A DNA stretch of 64,000 nucleotides from Gordonia jinghuaiqii (lineage in GTDB: Bacteria; Actinomycetota; Actinomycetes; Mycobacteriales; Mycobacteriaceae). Positions 33,932 through 46,229 of this stretch are shown here, one piece after another. The notes beneath the pieces were generated by a model. That model saw only the letters and a list, made by a program, of their open reading frames with translations. It made no database searches and was not told the DNA's origin. A program made the translations under genes and the position numbers. Each line of letters opens with the position of its first letter. Position 1 is the stretch's first letter. The stretch covers positions 3,162,001 through 3,226,000 of the forward strand of contig NZ_CP059491.1 in NCBI RefSeq assembly GCF_014041935.1, read 5' to 3'.

Positions 33932-36900
33932 GAGCCGCCTCCATGATCGCTGAATCGACGTCGAGCCCTTCGGCTTCGGCCATCCTGGCCGCGTCGAGGA
34001 CACGCTTGTAGTCGGTGGGCATCACCTTGGTGAAGGCCAGGCAGCGCCGGGGCCAGTCCGCCAGGATCGACGCGCCGATGGCCGAGCCGGTGAGTTCGGT
34101 GTGGGTGGTGATGATCTGTTTCAGCCAGTCCAGATCGTCGGGGTCGGGACGCATGAGTTCGACCATGGCCATGTTCACCTTGCCGCGGTCGAGGTCGTGC
34201 ACGAAGGCGATACCGCCCGACATTCCGGCTGCCAGGTTGCGCCCGGTCGGGCCGAGCACCACCACCCGCCCACCGGTCATGTACTCGCAGGCGTGGTCGC
34301 CCACACCCTCGACCACCGCGGTCGCACCCGAATTCCGGACCGAGAACCGTTCGCCCACACGGCCTCTCAGATACACCTCGCCGGCAGTTGCGCCGTACAG
34401 AATGGTGTTCCCGGCGATCACCTGATCTTCGGCGATGAACAACGAGTCGGGGTTCGGTGCGACGACGATCTTGCCGCCGCACAGCCCCTTGCCGACGTAG
34501 TCGTTGGTGTCACCGATGAGTTTGATCGTCACCCCAGGCGGCAGGAACGCACCGAGCGACTGACCGGCCGAGCCCGTGAGTTCGACCGCGATGGTGTCCT
34601 CGGCGAGTCCGTCGGCGCCGTACCGGCGGGTGACCTCCGCGCCGAGCAATGTACCGACCGTTCGATTCACGTTGCGCACCGGCAGTTCCAGGGTGACCGG
34701 GTGTGCGTCTTCGAGCGCACCCTCGGCGAGCTGGATCAGCGTCTGGTCCAGCGCGCGGTCGAGTGCGTGGTACTGCTCACGCACCCGACGGCTCGGCCCC
34801 TTGTTCTCGACCTTGCGGAAGATCGGGTTGAGATCGAGCCCCTTGGACTTCCAGTGCGCCACCGCGGTGTCGGTGTGGAGCCGATCCGACTGACCGATCG
34901 CCTCGTCGAGGGTCCGATATCCCAACTGTGCCAGGTATTTCCGCACGTCTTCGGCGATGAACCGGAAGAAGTTGACCAGGTGCTCGACCTGTCCGGTGAA
35001 CCGGGAGCGCAGCACCGGGTTCTGCGTGGCGACCCCCACCGGACACGTGTCGAGGTGACAGACACGCATCATGATGCACCCGGCCACGATCAGCGGCGCG
35101 GTCGAGAAGCCGTACTCCTCCGCGCCGAGCAGCGCCGCGGTGATGACGTCGCGACCGGTGCGCAGTGCGCCGTCACACTGCACGGTGATTCGGTCGCGAA
35201 GTCCGTTGAGCATCAACGTCTGCTGGGCGTCGGCGAGGCCGATCTCCCACGGGGTTCCGGCATGCTTGAGCGACGTCAGCGGCGACGCGCCGGTACCGCC
35301 GTCGTGCCCGGATATGAGAACGACGTCGGCATGCGCCTTCGACACCCCGGTCGCGACCGTGCCGACGCCGACCGCACTGACCAGCTTCACATGGATGCGT
35401 GCATGCGAGTTGGCGTTCTTCAGGTCGTGGATCAGCTGGGCGAGGTCCTCGATCGAGTAGATGTCGTGATGGGGCGGCGGTGAGATCAGTGCGACCCCCG
35501 GCGTCGAATGCCTCGTCTTGGCGATCCACGGGTACACCTTGTAGGCCGGGAGCTGGCCGCCCTCACCGGGTTTCGCGCCCTGCGCCATCTTGATCTGGAT
35601 GTCGGTCGCGTTGATCAGGTAGTCGCTGGTGACACCGAAGCGTCCCGACGCGACCTGTTTGACCGCGCTGCGTCGTTCGGGGTCGTAGAGCCGTTCGACG
35701 TCCTCTCCACCCTCACCCGAATTGGAGCGCCCGCCGATCTTGTTCATCGCCATCGCGATGGTCTCGTGGGCCTCGGCCGAGATCGAGCCGTAGCTCATGG
35801 CACCGGTGTTGAAGCGCTTCATGATCTCTTCGGCCGGTTCCACCTCCTCGAGCGGGATCGGTTCGCGCGCTTGGAAATCGAAGTCGAACAGGCCACGCAG
35901 GGTGCCGCCCTCGCGGGAGAGCCGGTCGACCTCGTCGCAGTACTTCCGGAAGATCTCCGACTGCCCGGTCTTGGTTGCGTGCTGCAGCAGGAAGATGGTC
36001 TCGGGGCTGAACAGATGCAGCTCGCCCTCGCGTCGGTACTGGTACTCGCCACCGACCTCGAGACGCCGATAGACCTGCTCGGTGCGGTTCTCCGGGAAGG
36101 CGCGGTGGTGACGGATGCGCACCTCCTGCGCCAGCTCGTCGAGCCCGACGCCCTCGATCCGCGACACCGTGCGCGTGAAGTACTCGCGCACCACCTCCGA
36201 GGACAGTCCGACCGCCTCGAAGGCCTGCGCCGCGGTGTAGGAGCTGATGGTCGAGATACCCATCTTGCTCATCACCTTCAGCACGCCCTTGCCGAGCGCC
36301 TCGAGGTAGTTGCGGATGGCCTTGGATCGGGTGACACCGGTCAGCTCCCCCTCGGCGATGAGATCCTCGATGGTCTCCAGCGCGAGGTACGGATTGACCG
36401 CGGCCGCACCGAAACCGATGAGCGTGGCGATGTGGTGGACCTCGCGGGCGTCGCCGGACTCCACCACGAGCGCGACGCGGGTGCGTTCCTTGGTCCGCAC
36501 CAGGTGGTGATGGACGGCCGAGGTCGCCAGCAGCGACGGGATGGGTGCATGGTCGGAGTCGGTGAGGCGGTCGGAGATCACCAGCGTGGTGTGACCCTCG
36601 GCGATGGCCTGACTGGCCCGGTTGCGTAGGTCCTCGAGCGCGGCGGCAAGCCCGGGGCCACCCTCGGACACCTCGTACAGGGCGCGGAGCACTTTGGCCG
36701 AGAGACCGGGGTTGTCGCCGTCGTCGTTGATGTGGACGAGTTTGGCGAGGTCGGCGTTGTCGAGGACGGGCCAGTGCAGCAATATCTGCCGGCACGACGC
36801 CGCGGTGGGACGCAACAGGTTCTGCTCCGGACCCATCACACGGCTCATCGAGGTGACGATCTCCTCGCGGATCGCGTCCAGCGGCGGGTTCGTGACCTGG

Positions 36901-38495
36901 GCGAACAGCTCGACGAAGTAGTCGTAGAGCAGTCGTGACCGCTGGGAGAGCACGGCCACCGGGGTGTCGGTGCCCATGGAACCGAGCGGCTCGTAGCCCG
37001 ACGCCGCCATCGGCGTCAGCAGCACGCGCAGGTCCTCCTCGGTGTACCCGAAGGACTGCTGGCGGCGGACAACGGTGTCGTGGTTGGGCTGGAAGACCGG
37101 CCGGTCCGGCAGGGTCGCGATGTCGAGGAGCCCGGCATGAAGCCATTCGTCGTAGGCCTCGGCGCCCATCAGGTCGCCCTTGATCTCCTCGTCGGGGATG
37201 ATCCGGCCCTCCCTGGTGTCGACGAGGAACATCCGGCCAGGTTCGAGACGGCCCTTGCTGACCACATCCTCCACCGGCACGTCGAGCACACCCGATTCCG
37301 AGGCCAGGATGACGCGGCCGTCGCGGGTCTGCCACCAGCGCCCGGGGCGGAGGCCGTTGCGGTCGAGGACCGCGCCCACGACTGTGCCGTCGGTGAACGT
37401 GACGCACGCGGGTCCGTCCCACGCCTCCATCAGCGACGCGTTGAACTGCAGGAACGCCCGTCGTCTCGGATCCATGTCGGGGACGTTCTCCCAGGCCTCC
37501 GGAACCATCATCATCACCGCGTGGTGCACGCTGCGGCCACCGAGATGGAGGAGTTCGAGCACCTCGTCGAGCGACGCCGAGTCCGACGCCTCGGGTGTGC
37601 AGATCGGGAAGGCGCGCTTGAGATCGCCCGGGATGAGGTCGGTCTCGAGGAGTGCCTCGCGAGCGCGCATCCGGTTGCGGTTGCCGCGAACCGTGTTGAT
37701 CTCGCCGTTGTGCGCGACGAACCGGAACGGGTGCGCCAGCGGCCACGACGGGAAGGTGTTGGTGGAGAAACGCGAGTGCACGATGGCGATCGCGCTCCGG
37801 CAGCGCTCGTCGCGCAGATCCTCGTAGTAGAGGGGCAGCTGCATGGTGGTGAGCATGCCCTTGTACACCATCGTCCGGCTCGACAGCGACGGGAAATACA
37901 GGCCGGTTCCTGCCTCGTCGATCTCCGGCGTCACCCGTTCGGCCTGCTTGCGGAACGGATAGATGTAGCGGTCGAGTTCGAGGCCGGCGAGCCGGTCGGC
38001 CCCAGGCTGGGGGTCGACCGTCACGAACAGCTGCATCATGTACGGCATGCACTCGACGGCCGTCCCGCCGACATCGGCGTGCTCATGGTCGACGGGCAGA
38101 TCCCGCCACCCCAGGATGGTGATGCCCTCGTCGGCGGCGAGCGTCTCGACCCGGTCCATCGCGCGTCGACGCAGCTCGGGGTCCGTCGGGAGGAAACAGA
38201 TCCCCGCGGCGTAGGTCTGGGAGCCGTCGGGGTCGGGTTCGGGGAGCTCGAAGCCTGCGGTGGCGCGCAGCAGTTCGTCGGGCAGCTGGATCAGGATTCC
38301 GGCGCCGTCACCGCTGTTGGTCTCGGCCCCTGCCGCACCGCGATGGTCGAGGTTCTCCAGGGCGAGCAGGCCGTCGGCGACGATCGAATGCGAACGGCGG
38401 CCGTGGATGTCGGCGACCATCGCCACGCCACACGAGTCGACCTCGGCCTCCGGGTCGTACAGACCCTGCTTGGCCGGGAGCGCAGAAAACAGCAT
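33924..38495 (-). CDS. gltB: Glutamate synthase, large (alpha) subunit
   Basis: 1523 aa, normal for the NADPH enzyme. Cys22, just after a short propeptide ([22 protein letters not shown], in part [10 protein letters not shown]), would become the N-terminal nucleophile of the glutaminase domain. The FMN/Fe-S synthase domain is recognised by [33 protein letters not shown] and the cysteine triplet [20 protein letters not shown] 38495 follows a very strong site, GGAGGTAGTG. The 290 bases upstream (38496-38785) contain no gene and must hold its promoter. Confidence 0.97.
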   Translation of the reverse strand: MLFSALPAKQGLYDPEAEVDSCGVAMVADIHGRRSHSIVADGLLALENLDHRGAAGAETNSGDGAGILIQLPDELLRATAGFELPEPDPDGSQTYAAGICFLPTDPELRRRAMDRVETLAADEGITILGWRDLPVDHEHADVGGTAVECMPYMMQLFVTVDPQPGADRLAGLELDRYIYPFRKQAERVTPEIDEAGTGLYFPSLSSRTMVYKGMLTTMQLPLYYEDLRDERCRSAIAIVHSRFSTNTFPSWPLAHPFRFVAHNGEINTVRGNRNRMRAREALLETDLIPGDLKRAFPICTPEASDSASLDEVLELLHLGGRSVHHAVMMMVPEAWENVPDMDPRRRAFLQFNASLMEAWDGPACVTFTDGTVVGAVLDRNGLRPGRWWQTRDGRVILASESGVLDVPVEDVVSKGRLEPGRMFLVDTREGRIIPDEEIKGDLMGAEAYDEWLHAGLLDIATLPDRPVFQPNHDTVVRRQQSFGYTEEDLRVLLTPMAASGYEPLGSMGTDTPVAVLSQRSRLLYDYFVELFAQVTNPPLDAIREEIVTSMSRVMGPEQNLLRPTAASCRQILLHWPVLDNADLAKLVHINDDGDNPGLSAKVLRALYEVSEGGPGLAAALEDLRNRASQAIAEGHTTLVISDRLTDSDHAPIPSLLATSAVHHHLVRTKERTRVALVVESGDAREVHHIATLIGFGAAAVNPYLALETIEDLIAEGELTGVTRSKAIRNYLEALGKGVLKVMSKMGISTISSYTAAQAFEAVGLSSEVVREYFTRTVSRIEGVGLDELAQEVRIRHHRAFPENRTEQVYRRLEVGGEYQYRREGELHLFSPETIFLLQHATKTGQSEIFRKYCDEVDRLSREGGTLRGLFDFDFQAREPIPLEEVEPAEEIMKRFNTGAMSYGSISAEAHETIAMAMNKIGGRSNSGEGGEDVERLYDPERRSAVKQVASGRFGVTSDYLINATDIQIKMAQGAKPGEGGQLPAYKVYPWIAKTRHSTPGVALISPPPHHDIYSIEDLAQLIHDLKNANSHARIHVKLVSAVGVGTVATGVSKAHADVVLISGHDGGTGASPLTSLKHAGTPWEIGLADAQQTLMLNGLRDRITVQCDGALRTGRDVITAALLGAEEYGFSTAPLIVAGCIMMRVCHLDTCPVGVATQNPVLRSRFTGQVEHLVNFFRFIAEDVRKYLAQLGYRTLDEAIGQSDRLHTDTAVAHWKSKGLDLNPIFRKVENKGPSRRVREQYHALDRALDQTLIQLAEGALEDAHPVTLELPVRNVNRTVGTLLGAEVTRRYGADGLAEDTIAVELTGSAGQSLGAFLPPGVTIKLIGDTNDYVGKGLCGGKIVVAPNPDSLFIAEDQVIAGNTILYGATAGEVYLRGRVGERFSVRNSGATAVVEGVGDHACEYMTGGRVVVLGPTGRNLAAGMSGGIAFVHDLDRGKVNMAMVELMRPDPDDLDWLKQIITTHTELTGSAIGASILADWPRRCLAFTKVMPTDYKRVLDAARMAEAEGLDVDSAIMEAARG

Positions 38496-38785
38496 CACTA
38501 CCTCCACCCGAACCGCGAACGGTCCGCCTGCTGAGTGTCCAATGGGACAGCACTGGCCCGAGGAGCATTGCGCGACGCGCGGGTGACCGTGCCGAGATCG
38601 GTACCGGGGTGAGTCGGAATCGTCGTGGCTTCTCGAGGGCCGTGACGGTCGGTACCGGGCGGAGGGGTCGCGCGCCGTGAGATCCGATCCTATCCGAACC
38701 TCACAAGCACCGTCGGTGCGGAAATGCTGTGACACTCACGACCGAACGGACACACGGCGGGGACAGAAGTCCGGAGGTGAGTCCC

Positions 38786-40411
38786 TCAGGACTTGTCGGA
38801 GTCCTCCGAGGACACCTCGGGACCTGCGGTGTCGGTACCTGATTCCTCGGCACCTGACCCCTCGGCACCTGACACCTCGTCGACGGGCGCCGCGTCGGGG
38901 GTGGCTTCGTCGGGGTTGGAATCGTCCGGGGTGGCTTGGTCGGGGGTAGCGGCCTCGGGCGTTACCTCGTCGGAGGTGGCTTCCTCGGGGGTGACGGCCT
39001 CGGGTGTTGTCTCGTCACGAGTTGCCTCGTCAGGAGTTGCCTCGTCAGGAGTTGCTTCATCAGGCGTTGCCTGCTCAGTCGCCACCTGTTCGGTGGTCGC
39101 CTGTTCGGTGGTCGCCTGTTCGGTGGTCGCCTGTTCGGTTGTCGCCTCATCAGCCGTTGCTTCGGCGTCGGATTCGGCGTCGGACCCCGTGGACCCGGGC
39201 GTCGTCTCGGGAACCGATACAGGAGCGCCGTCGGCTTCGGGCTCGGCGGTCTCCGGCTCGCCGGGGGCGTCGTCGGCCTCCGGTTCGATGGGAGCGTCGT
39301 CGGCCTCCGGCTCGATGGTCGGTTCGACAGCCTCCCATTCGTCGGCCGCAGGCTCCACAGCCTCCGACTCCACAGCGTCCGACTCGACGCCCTCCGACTC
39401 GACGGCCTCCGGTTCGACAGCCTCCGGTTCGACGGCTGCCGGTACCTCGTCGTCCAGTTCCTCGTCGTACCAGTCGTCGACGTAGCCCGCGATGCCCTGT
39501 TCCTCGAGTTCGGCGGCGCGGTCCTCGTGGTACATCTCGAGGCCCTGCTCGCGACCCTTGGGCGCGACCACGAAATAGATGATCGCGGCGAGGAACACCA
39601 GTGCCGCGGTGAAGAGGTTCGGGCGGATACCGGCGATGTCGTTGGCGACGGCGGCGCGGTCGTCGCGCAGCATCTCCACGAAGAACCTGCCGAGGCAGTA
39701 GCCGGCGACATACAACGCGAACAGCCTGCCGTGGCCGATGCGGAACCGACGGTCCAGAACCACCAGGACCACGACGATCAGCACGTTCCACAGCAGCTCG
39801 TAGAGGAACGTCGGGTGCACCACCCGGTCCACGACGCCGTTCGACACGCCGTCGATCAGGCCGGGATCGGCGTAACCGGCGGAGTTCTCTCGTTCGAAGA
39901 TCTCCAGACCCCACGGCAGCGTCGTCTCCCGGCCGTAGAGCTCCTGATTGAAGTAGTTGCCGAGACGACCGATGGCCTGCGCCAACAGAATCGGCGGCGC
40001 GATCGCGTCACCGAATGCAGGCAGGCGGATCCCGCGGCGTCGAGCGCCGATCCAGGCGCCGACCGCACCCAGCGCGACCGCACCCCAGATCCCGAGACCG
40101 CCGTCCCAGATCCGGAAGACATCGGCAGGCTCCTTGAGCGCATCCGCGCCGAAATAGGTCTTCCAGTCGGTGATCACGTGATAGACACGACCACCGATCA
40201 GACCGAACGGGACCGCCCAGATCGCGACGTCGAGAACCTCGCCGTCCTGGCCGCCGCGAGCGACCCACCGACGATTACCCCACCAGACAGCGATGACGAT
40301 GCCCGCGATGATGCACAGCGCGTAGGCGCGCAGCGGGAACGGCCCGATCTCCCACACGCCCTGGGGCGGACTGGGGATGTAGGCCAGCAACGTCGAGCTC
40401 GGCGCGATCAC
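38786..40411 (-). CDS. lgt: Prolipoprotein diacylglyceryl transferase with long acidic repeat tail
   Basis: 541 aa. Lgt transfers diacylglyceryl from phosphatidylglycerol to the lipobox cysteine. Residues 1-290 form the seven-helix enzyme, including the Lgt signature ILLAQAIGRLGNYFNQELYG and HPTFLYELLWN. Residues 310-541 are an extra cytoplasmic-type tail of Glu/Ala/Thr/Pro repeats (ATTEQ, ATPDEA and similar). Such tails occur in some mycobacterial and Gordonia Lgt but this one is nearly as long as the enzyme. Start is GTG 40411. It follows trpA, as Rv1614 follows trpA. Confidence 0.94.
   Translation of the reverse strand: MIAPSSTLLAYIPSPPQGVWEIGPFPLRAYALCIIAGIVIAVWWGNRRWVARGGQDGEVLDVAIWAVPFGLIGGRVYHVITDWKTYFGADALKEPADVFRIWDGGLGIWGAVALGAVGAWIGARRRGIRLPAFGDAIAPPILLAQAIGRLGNYFNQELYGRETTLPWGLEIFERENSAGYADPGLIDGVSNGVVDRVVHPTFLYELLWNVLIVVVLVVLDRRFRIGHGRLFALYVAGYCLGRFFVEMLRDDRAAVANDIAGIRPNLFTAALVFLAAIIYFVVAPKGREQGLEMYHEDRAAELEEQGIAGYVDDWYDEELDDEVPAAVEPEAVEPEAVESEGVESDAVESEAVEPAADEWEAVEPTIEPEADDAPIEPEADDAPGEPETAEPEADGAPVSVPETTPGSTGSDAESDAEATADEATTEQATTEQATTEQATTEQVATEQATPDEATPDEATPDEATRDETTPEAVTPEEATSDEVTPEAATPDQATPDDSNPDEATPDAAPVDEVSGAEGSGAEESGTDTAGPEVSSEDSDKS
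39005..39140. repeat. 15-bp tandem repeats in the lgt tail
   Basis: Two sets of 15-bp units: one around TCAGGAGTTGCCTCG (39005-39079) and one around GTCGCCTGTTCGGTG (39096-39140, three copies). On the minus strand they encode ATPDE- and ATTEQ-type pentapeptides. Number of copies may vary between isolates. Confidence 0.85.
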
Positions 40412-40475
40412 GGTGTCACCCTAACCGACCCCACCGCCGGTACCACGCGTGCCACCGGGGCCTGCGGTGATCCGA

Positions 40476-41285
40476 TCAGACGGCAGCGCGGCGCGACCGA
40501 ACGCCCTCGGCGAGCTCGGACACCAGCGAGGCAAGCCGATCCTGACCCGCCTTGGCCGCGGTCACGAGCGCCGAACCGACGATCACGCCGTCCGCGTACG
40601 AGGCGATCTGCGCGGCCTGCTCACGGTTTCGGACACCCAGGCCGACGCCGATCGGGATGTCGGAGTACTCACGCACACGCGCACACAATTCGGGGGCCAT
40701 GTCCGACACCGCATCTCGCGCACCGGTCACACCCATCGTGGACGCGGCGTAGACGAAGCCGCGCGAGGCGTCGACGGTGAGCGCGATCCGCTCGGTCGTC
40801 GAGGACGGGGCAACCAGGTAGATGCGGTCGAGACCGTACTCGTCCGACGCCGCATGCCACTGCGAGCCCTCTTCGGGGATCAGGTTCGGCGTGATGAGCC
40901 CGGCCCCGCCCGCGTTGGCGAGGTCGCGCGAGAAGTTCTCGACGCCGTACTGCAGCACCGGATTCCAGTAGCTCATGACCACGGCGTGACCGCCCGCGGA
41001 GGTGATGGCCTCGACCGCGGTGAACACGTCACGCACGCGGACCCCGTTGATGATGGCCTGGTCGGCGGCGTCCTGGATGGTCGGACCGTCCATGACGGGA
41101 TCCGAGTAGGGCACGCCGACCTCGATGATGTCGCAACCGGCCTCGACCATGGTCCGGAAGGAGGCGAGCGACTCGTCGACGGTCGGGAAGCCGACCGGCA
41201 GATAGCCGATGAGCGCGCTACGGCCCTCGTCGCGGCACTTCTCGAAGACGGGACCGAGCTTGGACGGGCTCGCCTGTGCGCTCAT
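40476..41285 (-). CDS. trpA: Tryptophan synthase alpha chain
   Basis: 269 aa. TrpA cleaves indole-3-glycerol phosphate to indole and glyceraldehyde 3-phosphate. Conserved parts are [18 protein letters not shown], the signature [19 protein letters not shown] with catalytic Glu and Asp, and later [29 protein letters not shown] (in part: [15 protein letters not shown]). Start ATG 41285 overlaps the trpB stop by 4 bases. It is the last trp gene before lgt. Confidence 0.96.
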   Translation of the reverse strand: MSAQASPSKLGPVFEKCRDEGRSALIGYLPVGFPTVDESLASFRTMVEAGCDIIEVGVPYSDPVMDGPTIQDAADQAIINGVRVRDVFTAVEAITSAGGHAVVMSYWNPVLQYGVENFSRDLANAGGAGLITPNLIPEEGSQWHAASDEYGLDRIYLVAPSSTTERIALTVDASRGFVYAASTMGVTGARDAVSDMAPELCARVREYSDIPIGVGLGVRNREQAAQIASYADGVIVGSALVTAAKAGQDRLASLVSELAEGVRSRRAAV

Positions 41286-42607
41286 GCCTGTTCTCCCGGC
41301 TTCTGGGTGTCGGTGGATGTGTGCGCCTCGTCCTGCGACGGCGGGGTGTCGAACAGACCGAACCAGCGGGCGGCGGTGTCGACGTCCTTGTCGCCTCGTC
41401 CGGACAGGCTGACCACGATGACCGCCCCCTCGCCGAGTTCCTGACCCAGCTTGAGTGCGCCGGCGACCGCATGGGCCGACTCGATCGCGGGGATGATGCC
41501 CTCACGCCGGCTCAGCAGCGCGAGCGCGTCCATCGCCTCGGTGTCGGTGATCGGGCGGTATTCGGCGCGGCCGGTGTCCTTGAGGTAGGCGTGCTCGGGA
41601 CCGACGCCCGGGTAGTCCAGACCCGCGGAGATCGAATGGGATTCGATCGTCTGCCCGTCCTCGTCCTGCAGCAGGTAGGAGTACGCACCCTGGAAAGCGC
41701 CGGGCGTACCGCCGGTGAAAGTGGCTGCGTGGCGACCGGTTTCGACGCCGTCGCCGGCTGCCTCGAAGCCGACGAGCCGGACACCCTCGTCGTCGATGAA
41801 GGGATGGAAGATGCCGATCGCGTTGGAGCCGCCACCGACGCACGCGGTCACCGCATCGGGCAGACGGCCTGCCTTGTCGAGGATCTGGACGCGGGCCTCG
41901 AGGCCGACGACGCGCTGCAGATCGCGCACCATGACCGGGAACGGATGGGGTCCGGCAGCGGTCCCGAAACAGTAGTAGGTGTTGTGCGCGTTGGTGACCC
42001 AGTCACGCATCGCCTCGTTGATCGCGTCCTTGAGGGTCGCCGAACCGTTGTCGACGGCGATGACCTCCGCGCCGAGCAGACGCATCCGGGCCACGTTGAG
42101 CGCCTGGCGATCGGTGTCGACCCGGCCCATGTAGATCACGCACTCGAGACCGAGCAGCGCACACGCGGTCGCGGTAGCGACCCCGTGCTGACCCGCGCCG
42201 GTCTCGGCGATGATGCGGCGCTTGCCCATCCGCTGGGCCAGAAGAGCCTGTCCGAGAACGTTGTTGATCTTGTGTGACCCGGTGTGGTTGAGGTCCTCGC
42301 GCTTGAGGAAGATGCGCGCTCCCCCGGCCATCTCCGACAGTCGGCGGGCCTCGTACAACGGCGACGGCCGGCCGGCGTAGTCACGCTGCAGACGGTCGAG
42401 CTCGGCGAGGAAATCGTCGTCGTTGCGGAGTTTGAAATAGGTGGCGGTGACCTCGTCGATGACCGCCATCAACGCCTCGGGAACGTGCCGGCCCCCGTAG
42501 ACGCCGAAATGGCCCTGCTCATCGGGCTCGAGCGACGTACGCGTGGTCAACCCGACGCTGGCGGCCGGAAGCGACAAGGTCTCAGACGATTCATGCTGGG
42601 CGGTCAC
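41282..42607 (-). CDS. trpB: Tryptophan synthase beta chain
   Basis: 441 aa. TrpB is a PLP enzyme condensing indole and serine. The PLP lysine lies in [55 protein letters not shown] and [16 protein letters not shown] are further signatures. The first 25 residues and the last 25 are poorly conserved. A 60-base gap separates it from trpC, and trpA follows with a 4-base overlap. Confidence 0.97.
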   Translation of the reverse strand: MTAQHESSETLSLPAASVGLTTRTSLEPDEQGHFGVYGGRHVPEALMAVIDEVTATYFKLRNDDDFLAELDRLQRDYAGRPSPLYEARRLSEMAGGARIFLKREDLNHTGSHKINNVLGQALLAQRMGKRRIIAETGAGQHGVATATACALLGLECVIYMGRVDTDRQALNVARMRLLGAEVIAVDNGSATLKDAINEAMRDWVTNAHNTYYCFGTAAGPHPFPVMVRDLQRVVGLEARVQILDKAGRLPDAVTACVGGGSNAIGIFHPFIDDEGVRLVGFEAAGDGVETGRHAATFTGGTPGAFQGAYSYLLQDEDGQTIESHSISAGLDYPGVGPEHAYLKDTGRAEYRPITDTEAMDALALLSRREGIIPAIESAHAVAGALKLGQELGEGAVIVVSLSGRGDKDVDTAARWFGLFDTPPSQDEAHTSTDTQKPGEQA

Positions 42608-42667
42608 TACATCTCACTGTCGATCGGGCCGACGACGACATGGGCCGAACACGACCCGAAGGCGTTG

Positions 42668-43486
42668 TCAGCGAACAGGTTTAGGGCAGGACGGGTGGGT
42701 ACCCGCGGTCACCAGCTCGCGCACCGCGGCACGGGGGTCACCACTGGTCACGAGTCCCTCGCCGACGAGTACGGCGTCGGCGCCGGCACCCGCGTAGGCC
42801 AGCAGGTCCGCGGTCCCCCGCACACCCGACTCGGCGATACGGATGGTCTCGGTGGGCAGCCCCGGAGCGATACGCGAGAAGGTGTCGCGTTCGACCTCGA
42901 GGGTCTTGAGGTTGCGGGCGTTGACGCCGACCACCGAGGCACCGGCTTCGAGTGCGCGATCGGCTTCCTCCTCGGTGTGCACCTCCACGAGCGCGGTCAT
43001 GCCCAGGCTCTCGGTGCGGTCGAGGAGCGAGGCCAGGACGTTCTGCTCGAGTGCGGCGACGATCAGAAGGATGACGTCCGCGCCGTGGGCGCGGGCCTCA
43101 TGGATCTGATAGGTGCCGACGATGAAGTCCTTGCGCAGCACCGGGATGTTCACGACGGCGCGGACGGCGTCGAGGTCGGCGAGTGAGCCGCGGAAGCGTC
43201 GTTCCTCGGTGAGCACGCTGATCATGCGGGCGCCACCCTCCTCGTAGGAGCGGGCGAGCTCTGCGGGGTCCCCGATGTTGGCGAGTTCACCCTTGGACGG
43301 GCTGGCGCGCTTGACCTCGGCGATGACGCCGATACCGGGTTGGCGGAGTGCGGCCATCGCGTCCTTGGGACCGGGAGCCTTCGACGACGCCGCCTTGACA
43401 GCCGCGAAGTCGACCACCGCTTCGCGAGCGGCGACGTCGGCTTTCACTCCCTCGATGATCGACTCGAGAACGTTGGGCATGCTCAC
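42668..43486 (-). CDS. trpC: Indole-3-glycerol phosphate synthase
   Basis: 272 aa, the same length as in M. tuberculosis. Key segments are [17 protein letters not shown] (catalytic Lys), [26 protein letters not shown] (in part: [20 protein letters not shown]), [24 protein letters not shown] and [13 protein letters not shown] 43486 is chosen because GGGAGC lies ten bases upstream; ATG 43480 is possible. It works between PRA isomerisation (supplied here by PriA) and TrpAB. Confidence 0.96.
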   Translation of the reverse strand: MSMPNVLESIIEGVKADVAAREAVVDFAAVKAASSKAPGPKDAMAALRQPGIGVIAEVKRASPSKGELANIGDPAELARSYEEGGARMISVLTEERRFRGSLADLDAVRAVVNIPVLRKDFIVGTYQIHEARAHGADVILLIVAALEQNVLASLLDRTESLGMTALVEVHTEEEADRALEAGASVVGVNARNLKTLEVERDTFSRIAPGLPTETIRIAESGVRGTADLLAYAGAGADAVLVGEGLVTSGDPRAAVRELVTAGTHPSCPKPVR

Positions 43487-43634
43487 AGCGACTTGCTCCC
43501 TTTCGCTCGTCGTGTGCACTCAGGGTAGACGGGGCCTCCCGCCCATCTGCGGCCGGGTTGCAAGATCTTTACCGACGCCACACCGTCGGCCCGCACCGGG
43601 CAGTGGAACACACGTGCCGCCGTCGATCGGGGGG

Positions 43635-44450
43635 TCAGCGGTCGCCGGAGCCGGGCGTATCCGGGCCGGATGTGTCCGAGTCGGGCGTGCCCGAGTCGGT
43701 CGGGTCGATGCCGGTGTCGAGCGCATCCCACATCATTCGTTCGTTCGCGTCGGGTGCGTGCCCATCGCCGCCCGCGGCGCGATCACCATTGCTGTCCGCG
43801 GTGCGCTCACCGTTGCCGTCGACCCCTGCCGAGGGGGTGTCGGCCACCGAGCCTGCGGCCTTACGCCGCTCGTAGTCGGCGAAGATCTCGGTTTCGAGTT
43901 CCTCGCGCCGCGCGGCGGGTGTCGTGTACTTCGACGACGACGACGTCGTCGCACCTTTCACGACGCGCAGCAGCGTGACCGCGGCGGCGACCGCACACAC
44001 CGTGCCGACCAGGACGACGATGGCGGCCAGCGAGTTGGTGTCGATGTAGATCACGACGTACCGGTCGGGGATGCTGCCGGCGTCGGCGGCATAGTCGGAA
44101 TCGGCTCCCCCGACGACCAGCGAGATCGCCGGGAATGCCGCCAGCACTCCGCCGGCCGCGACCAGCAGCGCCACGATTCGCAGCGCCCAGCCGCGAACCA
44201 GGAGTGCCGCGGCGATCCCCGCGAGGTACACCAGTGCGAGCGGGGTGAGCCACGGACTCCAGTCGGCCCCGTTCACCTCGAACGCGCGCTGGGGTGACAG
44301 TCCGTCCTCGGCGGAGATGGTCGCCCAGGTCATGCGGCTCGCACCCCAGAACGCGGCGGCGGCCGCGGCCATCAGGAGCGCGGCGACGATCTGCAAGCGT
44401 CGCACCGACTTGCGTCGGATGGCCTCGAGGTCAGCGTCGGAGTAGCTCAC
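43635..44450 (-). CDS. Trp-operon-associated membrane protein (TIGR02234 type, Rv1610-like)
   Basis: 271 aa. Four predicted membrane helices fall at about residues 16-38, 68-88, 91-115 and 146-170. A cytoplasmic tail of 100 residues contains [25 protein letters not shown] (in part: [15 protein letters not shown]) and ends in a repetitive Asp/Ser/Pro stretch. The protein is always found between trpE and trpC in Mycobacteriales; function unknown. GTG 44450 overlaps the trpE stop (GTGA) with GGAGGGG upstream. Confidence 0.88.
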   Translation of the reverse strand: MSYSDADLEAIRRKSVRRLQIVAALLMAAAAAAFWGASRMTWATISAEDGLSPQRAFEVNGADWSPWLTPLALVYLAGIAAALLVRGWALRIVALLVAAGGVLAAFPAISLVVGGADSDYAADAGSIPDRYVVIYIDTNSLAAIVVLVGTVCAVAAAVTLLRVVKGATTSSSSKYTTPAARREELETEIFADYERRKAAGSVADTPSAGVDGNGERTADSNGDRAAGGDGHAPDANERMMWDALDTGIDPTDSGTPDSDTSGPDTPGSGDR

Positions 44451-46024
44451 GATGCCCCTCCGACACGACGCATGGTGGACGCGGCGGCGACCGCGTTGAG
44501 CACCGCGGTGGCCTTGTTGCGCGCCTCGTTGTATTCGTACTCGGGCTCGCTGTCGGCGACCACCCCTCCGCCGGCCTGCACGTAGGCCTGCCCGCGGGCG
44601 AGCAGGGCGGTTCGGATGGCGATGGCGGTGTCGGCGTTGCCTGCGAAGTCGAGGTAGCCGACGATGCCGCCGTAGAGACCGCGTCGGGTCTTCTCGTGTT
44701 CGTCGATGAGTTCCATCGCACGCACCTTGGGTGCACCGGTGAGCGTTCCGGCCGGGAAACATGCGGTGACCGCGTCGAGTGCGTGCTTGTCGTCGCGCAG
44801 GGTCCCCGACACGGTCGAGACCAGGTGCATGACGTGGCTGTAGCGCTCGATGTGGCGGTAGTCGCTGACCTTGACGGTGCCCGGTATGCAGACTCGCCCG
44901 AGGTCGTTGCGACCGAGATCGACCAGCATCAGGTGCTCGGCGTTCTCCTTCTCGTCCTCGAGCAGTCCCTTGCCGAGGAGCTGGTCCTCTTCCTCGGTCG
45001 CGCCGCGCCAGCGGGTGCCGGCGATGGGATGGGTGGTCGCCACCCGGTCGGCCACCGTGACCAGAGCCTCGGGACTGCTGCCGACGATCGTGAACGGCTG
45101 TCGCGCAACGGCGTCGCTGGTGTCGGAATCTGTTGCGGCCCATTCGGTCCCGGGCATGCGCAGCAGGTACATGTACGGGCTCGGGTTGGATGCGCGCAGC
45201 ACGCGGTAGACGTCGAGCGGGTCGGCGTCGGAGTCCATCTCGAACCGCATCGACGGCACGACCTGGAACGCCTCCCCCGCCTCGATCTCGCCGACGATGC
45301 TGGTGACGATCTCGCTGTACTCGGCCAGTGAGCGCTGAGCGCGGAAGTCGGGGCTCGGACGGTCGAAGGTGGAGACGGTCGACGGGGCGGGCGCGGCGAG
45401 CGCCTCGGTCATGTCGTCCAGGCGCGCGAGCGCGTCGGCGTAGGCCTCCTCGGCCCGCTCGTCGGAACCGTCCCAGTTCACCGCATTGGCGATCAGCGTG
45501 ATCGTGCCCTCGTGGTGGTCGACGGCCGCGAGGTCGGTGGCCAGCACCATCATCATGTCCGGGAGGCCGAGGTCGTCGACCGTGGTCTCGGGGAGACGTT
45601 CGAGGCGTCGCACCATGTCGTAGGCCATGAAGCCGACGAAGCCGCCGGTCAGCGGCGGCATACCGGGCAGCGGGTCCGTCTTGAGCACACGCAGCGACTC
45701 GGCGAGGACGTCGAGGGCGTCGCCGCCGGTGGGGGCGCCTGCAGGCACCGAACCCCACCAGTGCGCCTGACCGTCGACGACGGTGAGCGCCGACGGTGCG
45801 CCCGCGCCGATGAACGACCAGCGCGACCACGACCGGCCGTTCTCGGCCGACTCGAGCAGGAACGTGCCCGGTCGCTCGCCGGCGAGCTTGCGGTAGGCCG
45901 ACAGGGGCGTCTCGGAGTCGGCGAGCACCTTGCGGGTCACCGGCACCACGCGATGGTCGCGGGCGAGGTCGAGGAACTCCTCGAGAGAGGTGGTGGCGGC
46001 CTGCGCCGACGAGGTGGCGGTCAT
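44447..46024 (-). CDS. trpE: Anthranilate synthase component I
   Basis: 525 aa. TrpE makes anthranilate from chorismate and ammonia or glutamine. The Trp-feedback motif [18 protein letters not shown] (residues about 53-70) is present. The chorismate-binding part has [43 protein letters not shown] and [19 protein letters not shown] (in part: [12 protein letters not shown]). ATG 46024 overlaps the tautomerase stop. trpD and the glutaminase subunit are not in the window. Confidence 0.96.
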   Translation of the reverse strand: MTATSSAQAATTSLEEFLDLARDHRVVPVTRKVLADSETPLSAYRKLAGERPGTFLLESAENGRSWSRWSFIGAGAPSALTVVDGQAHWWGSVPAGAPTGGDALDVLAESLRVLKTDPLPGMPPLTGGFVGFMAYDMVRRLERLPETTVDDLGLPDMMMVLATDLAAVDHHEGTITLIANAVNWDGSDERAEEAYADALARLDDMTEALAAPAPSTVSTFDRPSPDFRAQRSLAEYSEIVTSIVGEIEAGEAFQVVPSMRFEMDSDADPLDVYRVLRASNPSPYMYLLRMPGTEWAATDSDTSDAVARQPFTIVGSSPEALVTVADRVATTHPIAGTRWRGATEEEDQLLGKGLLEDEKENAEHLMLVDLGRNDLGRVCIPGTVKVSDYRHIERYSHVMHLVSTVSGTLRDDKHALDAVTACFPAGTLTGAPKVRAMELIDEHEKTRRGLYGGIVGYLDFAGNADTAIAIRTALLARGQAYVQAGGGVVADSEPEYEYNEARNKATAVLNAVAAASTMRRVGGAS

Positions 46025-46200
46025 CCGAGCGGCTCGCCGCCGACGCCCCACTGGGACCGGGGTACCTCGGTGATGGTGACCCAGACCGAATCGGGGTTCT
46101 TGCCGGTGGCCTTGGCGTAGGCCTCGGTCACCGCCGCGATGGTCTCGCGCTTGACGCGGTCGGACAGTCCCGGCGTCTGCGAGATCTGGATGAGGGGCAT
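46021..46200 (-). CDS. 4-oxalocrotonate tautomerase-family protein
   Basis: 59 aa. After removal of Met1 the N-terminal proline would be the catalytic base: [13 protein letters not shown]. The remainder, [27 protein letters not shown] (in part: [18 protein letters not shown]), is typical of the family. Start ATG 46200 is supported by AAAGGCGG upstream. It is inserted between hisI and trpE, with its stop overlapping the trpE start. A link to His or Trp synthesis is not obvious. Confidence 0.88.
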   Translation of the reverse strand: MPLIQISQTPGLSDRVKRETIAAVTEAYAKATGKNPDSVWVTITEVPRSQWGVGGEPLG

Positions 46201-46229
46201 GGGCACGCCGCCTTTCTTCGGGTCTCGAT

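Noticed and set aside
35713..38052. 779-codon minus-strand frame within gltB
   Set aside because: It is an out-of-frame shadow of gltB on the same strand, rich in Arg and Pro, with no start signal.
43487..43634. Trp attenuator or T-box before trpC
   Set aside because: No run of Trp codons, no T-box sequence and no competing hairpins could be found in this gap.
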